Shown: in pieces, positions 60,139 to 64,000 of the stretch
Layout of the letters: every line of letters begins with the position of its first letter
How positions within the stretch are numbered: the stretch's first letter is position 1
Source of the DNA: Lobosporangium transversale
Lineage: Eukaryota; Mortierellomycota; Mortierellomycetes; Mortierellales; Mortierellaceae
Assembly: GCF_002105155.1 (NCBI RefSeq)
Contig: NW_019029002.1
Location: forward strand, 1-64,000
Length of the DNA: 64,000 nt
Direction: 5' to 3'
Translations under genes and position numbers: made by a program
Notes under the pieces: model-generated
What the model saw: only the letters and a program-made list of their open reading frames with translations
Databases searched by the model: none
Told to the model about the DNA's origin: nothing

Positions 60139-62500
60139 TTATTGCCTGTATAAACCCCAAATACTGAGACTAGCCAAGAAACTGAAGGATGAAAAGACTG
60201 CAGAAGTTAAAAAGACAGCAGAGGGCATGACGACCGAAGTCTCTGAGAAAATCCAACCATAGAGAAGAGAAGAGAGTGACATAATAATCGTGTCCAGAAT
60301 ACATATTCCTCCTAGGGCCTTGCCAGTCTGGTGAACAGGCACAAAAGACGTCAATAATGAGTTGAAGGACGGATTGCTTATTGAAGCCAGTGCCCGAATG
60401 CAGCATGCTATCGTTTACCAAAAAAAAAAAAAAAAAAAAAAAAATTGGAACAGTGGTTACAGATAAAAATAAAAAAAAAAAAAAAAGAATGTGAAAGAGA
60501 ATGTGAGAGAGAATAGCACTTACAAATGAACATGCTAGTGTCCGTCTCAAAGATAAATACGATCAGGTATCCAATTGTGAATATGATACACCCAGAAATA
60601 AAGAACGTCAAGTCAGCCCAGAGGGTTTTCCACCGTTTTTCAGCCATAGCGGCTACATCCTGCGCTGGTGCCATCGTTCCGGTGATTTCTGGGCGCAATG
60701 CTTCCTCGGTCATACGAGCATCATCATTTCCAAAGCTTTCTCCTGTCTCAGAATAAAGCGGAGAGCTTGGGGTCGTTGGGTGAACTGTCTTCTTTGGACT
60801 CTGCTTATCAATGTAGATCTTGTAAAGCTTTTGAAGGTATGGAAAGATCCCGACGTAGACAATGAATGTGGCTACGCCTGAGAGAGCGTAGTAGGCCCCA
60901 TCTTCCTATTTTTTTGAAACAAACAATTTCCATTCAAGTCAGTGGATGGACCAAGCATGCAAAAGCACGAGATATGGCATCGATGAATGGATTACTTACG
61001 GCTGCTGTCCATTTAAAGACGAGATTCTGTTATGATAGATCGTTGGACAGTCTGTTAGTTAACTGAACCAAATCGCTGTCGATTTGGTATCTTTACTATG
61101 GACAATTATGCTCGAAAGAAGATAAAATAAATCATACCGTATATGGAATAAGGATGACCAAAATACCGTTGACGGCGAATTGAAGACATCCATACGCGCC
61201 AATCAAAATAACTAGCATATATTTGGAAGGAACAACATTCACGTCTCCTGAAGCATCGATTCTTCCCGGAACGAACAGGAGTAGAGGATCAAAGATCATT
61301 AGTAGACTCTTCTTAATAGTCATAATCGAAATACTCGCAGGCTTAGCAGTCGTTGTCGACAGGTCAGCATTGCTGCCTTTCTTAATACGACCCTCTTGAA
61401 GATTCTTTGGAAGCGATTCTGGAAGCACCATTGCGTAGACAATGAGGACACTTAATGTGGCAATGGAGATAGTCATTGCCGAGGTAACATCTCCAGTAAG
61501 TTTGAACAGATACCCTCCGAGGATTGATCCGAAGATCATTCCAACTGCCAATGCAACCATCATGTATCCGATAGAGAGACTCCTGTCAGCACGAGCAGTA
61601 CAATCAGCTGTTTATAATTGTGTTAGTTCAATAATAAGAACATCTACACTTGTGGTACAAAGAATTTTGCCAAGAAAAAAAAACCCTCTATTACGTACCA
61701 ACATATGCGAAAATAGCGGGTTCCAGCAGGAGCCCTGCACCTAAAAGTCCCATGATCAAGGCATCGACATACAGAACCCCAATACCCACGTTGGTGGCAG
61801 GATGGGCCATATAGACGATTAGAAGTTGCGTCAAAAGTGCAGGGATCAAAGTCAGAAACATTAGAGTCTTGCGTCCATAAACATCTGATAATGATGTATG
61901 GTATCCAATTGTGAAGATTCCTAGAGTATTCAGGTCGATTGAAGTATAAGAAGCGAGTATTGAATATGAGGCTCCATTCTTCATTACTGTTCTTCTGTCC
62001 TGTTCAGGAACATAGCCATAATAATGCTCTTTACCAGTAACATATTTGAGAGAACGGAAGCGACTCATCACCAAAGCAGCAAGTGCTTGGATAGCAGTTG
62101 TACTGCATGAATCATCATCATAATAGCTTTTGTGAGTGAAATCCCCAGATGTATTTGCAATAATAGTATTGCTAGATTGACCAGGGATATTGCTACCCTT
62201 ATGGTAGTCTTTGCAGATGATCTTAACGATGAGTTGATCCTGGGCGGCCTGGCTAACTCCCATTACGATCGCTATCATGAAGACGAACGGCAGAAGCCAG
62301 GCAATACTGGGTCTCTTGTACCAAGGCAGCAGCTGTAAAGTTGTCAGACGGGTAACCTCATCAAGTTCATCAATATGCTGTCCATCTTTATGACCGGCTC
62401 TTAAGCTATGTTCCTGAGTTACGTCCGTGAGTCTTGATCCTTGGCCATTAGCCAAAAGTGGCTGCCTTTCAGATGTCGACGCATTGTCTGGTAATGTCAT
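60139..62500 (-). CDS. major facilitator superfamily transporter
   Basis: Five exons: 61699-62500, 61138-61607, 61000-61026, 60524-60905 and 60139-60407, giving 649 residues. A cytosolic N-terminus contains a dileucine-like SERQPLL motif, often found in vacuolar or endosomal membrane proteins. TM1 is IAWLLPFVFMIAIVMGVSQ, a large luminal loop carries N-glycosylation sites, and motif A reads GYHTSLSDVYGRKTLM. The family signature GXLLXP-like GAGLLLEPAIFAYV and later helices follow. A loop of about 90 residues separates the helices near the end, and the protein ends TGKALGGICILDTIIM...SIWGLYRQ. Exon 3 is only 27 nt. It resembles the tetracycline-resistance/hippocampus-abundant-transcript group of MFS proteins; the substrate is not predictable. 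Confidence 0.88.
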
Positions 62501-62534
62501 TGAAAATATAAAGTTGTAGAAGACGAAGAAAATG

Positions 62535-62568
<34 letters not shown>

Positions 62569-63818
62569 AAAAAATATACATTTAAAGCTGGTAGTTGGAA
62601 GCACAATGCATCCATATTTGGAAGTGTTCATGCTCTGCTTGGCACACATGTACGACAGACAAAGTTCGGCGCATTCATTCAGAAGGTATAGTTGCTACTG
62701 GTATGATGTCCACACTATGAAAGCGAATAACTCTCCTATCGTCATCGTTCCTACAGAAACAAAATACTGGAACCAATGCATGTGGCAGAAATAATCGAAA
62801 AATAGGACCCATACATCAAACTAGGCATTGTTCGCGCGATCGGATCTATAATGGACAATATATCCAAAGTCTTTCTAGTTTGGTTAGGTAGAGTAATGTT
62901 GTCAGTGCTGATATTGCTGCTACTGGTGTTCTCTAGTCTGTAAAAACGTTTACTATACGAAAAAAGAAAAAAGAAAAAAGTATTAGAGGGATAGCATTCT
63001 TGGTGATGATTTGTATTATCTTAGATTTGGTTCCCGCCGATAATAATTAATAATGACAAAATTGATCCTGATGATACCAACTGCCAAGCATGACAGCGTG
63101 GCAGTGTTTGTAACATCATACTGAGGAGAAAAAGAGGTGGACCAACTTTAAGAAACCTAAGACATCACCGACATGAGAGCTTTTAGCCATATGGCGTGTC
63201 TCTTCCGCATCAAACGTTTGATGAGATCTCTCCCTCATAATCGCCCAGTGAACTTTTATTGAGTCCTTTCTGGGCAAGCTTAATACGATCCAATGGAAAT
63301 CGATGTACAAACCGTCCTCACGTGGTGTCAATAAAAGGTATCATCAAAGTGAATTAATGACGGTGGTAATAGCTCGGTTATCAACGCCATGTTTGTTCCA
63401 AAAAGCTACACGAAGCTATGAACACAACGTTTGCCCACTATGCTAAGATTCACTGAATAGAGGATTAGGAAAATGAAGGCATGGCTCAATATAACATATA
63501 GTAAATGGATTTTTGGACCTATCTACGACGTCTACTACAGAAGGTTACTCGTGCTCTTTTACGTAGGAGAAGAATGAACACTAAGTCGACATCACATAGA
63601 AGTATCACCACTTCTTGCTTGACCTCCAAAATGACTCCAATGATACCATTCTGCAGCATGGCCGCCACATTACTTGGCTCGATTTCCTTCCTTGACAACC
63701 ATTTAACTGGATTTAGCGAGCGTATGGGCAATAAAATATAATACTATTCATATCTTCAATGTGCATCAATTGAACATGAACATCCCGTAGCATTTATACA
63801 AAACGTTTTTCTTCTAAT
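62501..63818. other. promoter region then weak open stretches, no confident gene
   Basis: A T/A-rich leader with an A26 tract at about 62536-62563. Minus-strand open stretches at 63116-63331 (IDFHWIVLSLPRKDSIKVHW) and 63519-63731 (EPSNVAAMLQNGIIGVILEV) lack an ATG. They could be exons or decayed fragments of accessory genes. No known domain was recognised. Confidence 0.3.
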
Positions 63819-64000
63819 CATCATCCAGGTATTAACCCAAAAGGCCAATCCACATATCAGGTATGCACTTTATAAAGCACAGGATAAGATGGAGGACGTA
63901 GAGAGGAAAGGATTTGAGTATGAACACTTTCTTTTCAGCGTAGAAATTGCCACATTGGTATATAATCCTTATCAGAACTGTACCCACACACCGGTTTTTT
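63819..64000 (-). pseudogene. possible decayed coding fragment at the right edge
   Basis: One minus-strand frame reads CGYSSDKDYIPMWQFLR, a TGA, KESVHTQILSSLRPPSYP, VLYKVHT, a TGA, then YVDWPFGLIPG. The composition is protein-like but two in-frame TGA codons interrupt it. It continues beyond the window, so context is missing. Family not recognised. Confidence 0.2.

Noticed and set aside
58560-62500. Possible operon or functional cluster of the SAP protein and transporter genes
   Set aside because: They are merely tandem, 129 bp apart. Fungal nuclear genes are normally monocistronic, and the predicted functions are unrelated.
1-64000. CRISPR arrays, insertion sequences, rRNA or ribosomal-binding-site features
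   Set aside because: The sequence is eukaryotic. No direct-repeat/spacer arrays, bacterial IS ends or rRNA segments were seen.

Overview
The window is nuclear DNA of a filamentous fungus. The protein-coding genes are spread over both strands, have one to several short spliceosomal introns, and include fungal families: a WOPR (Gti1/Pac2) regulator, an Sre/Fep1-type iron GATA factor with two zinc fingers, threonine synthase and a GPI-anchored secreted protein. An AT-rich genome full of long A/T homopolymers, long disordered protein tails, a class II HMG-CoA reductase and Ulp1-like and nuclease-like accessory genes point to an early-diverging lineage (Mucoromycota sensu lato, Mortierella-like). 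That placement is inference; no rRNA or other marker is present. Reading frames were joined by hand at splice sites, so many CDS limits below differ from simple open reading frames.

Left part (1-7.7 kb) is accessory and repeat-rich. It holds a Ulp1-type cysteine protease gene running off the left edge, a pogo-like MITE with TA target duplication, a nearly 1 kb inverted-repeat structure carrying a nested small element, a frame-broken gene with a PD-(D/E)XK-like signature, and a G-run repeat element related to the nested one. From 7.8 to 22.2 kb the window is conventional: LSm6 and threonine synthase (divergent), a TBC-domain Rab GAP, a 1105-residue coiled-coil protein and GOLPH3/Vps74. From 22.2 to 29.1 kb there is almost no recognisable coding sequence, only microsatellites and homopolymers.

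The right half is gene-rich again: WOPR regulator (29.1-30.7), DNA-3-methyladenine glycosylase I (31.8-33.1), inositol-3-phosphate synthase (35.5-37.2), a Pro/Gln/Tyr-rich protein (37.8-38.8), a GPI-anchored secreted protein (39.9-40.8), a Rho GEF (42.7-46.3), a class II HMG-CoA reductase with a long N-terminal extension (47.9-51.0), the iron-responsive GATA repressor (51.2-55.0), a ZCCHC17/pNO40-like S1-zinc knuckle-RS protein (56.6-58.4), a SAP-domain protein (58.6-60.0) and a major-facilitator transporter (60.1-62.5). The last 1.5 kb has only weak or decayed coding signals.

Neighbouring genes do not form an obvious pathway cluster. Recurrent features of the locus are three GC-AG introns with the same G|GCAAG phase-1 context, 3' splice sites embedded in long A tracts, and long A/T homopolymers in introns and intergenic DNA. 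The most noteworthy gene is the class II (bacterial-type) HMG-CoA reductase.
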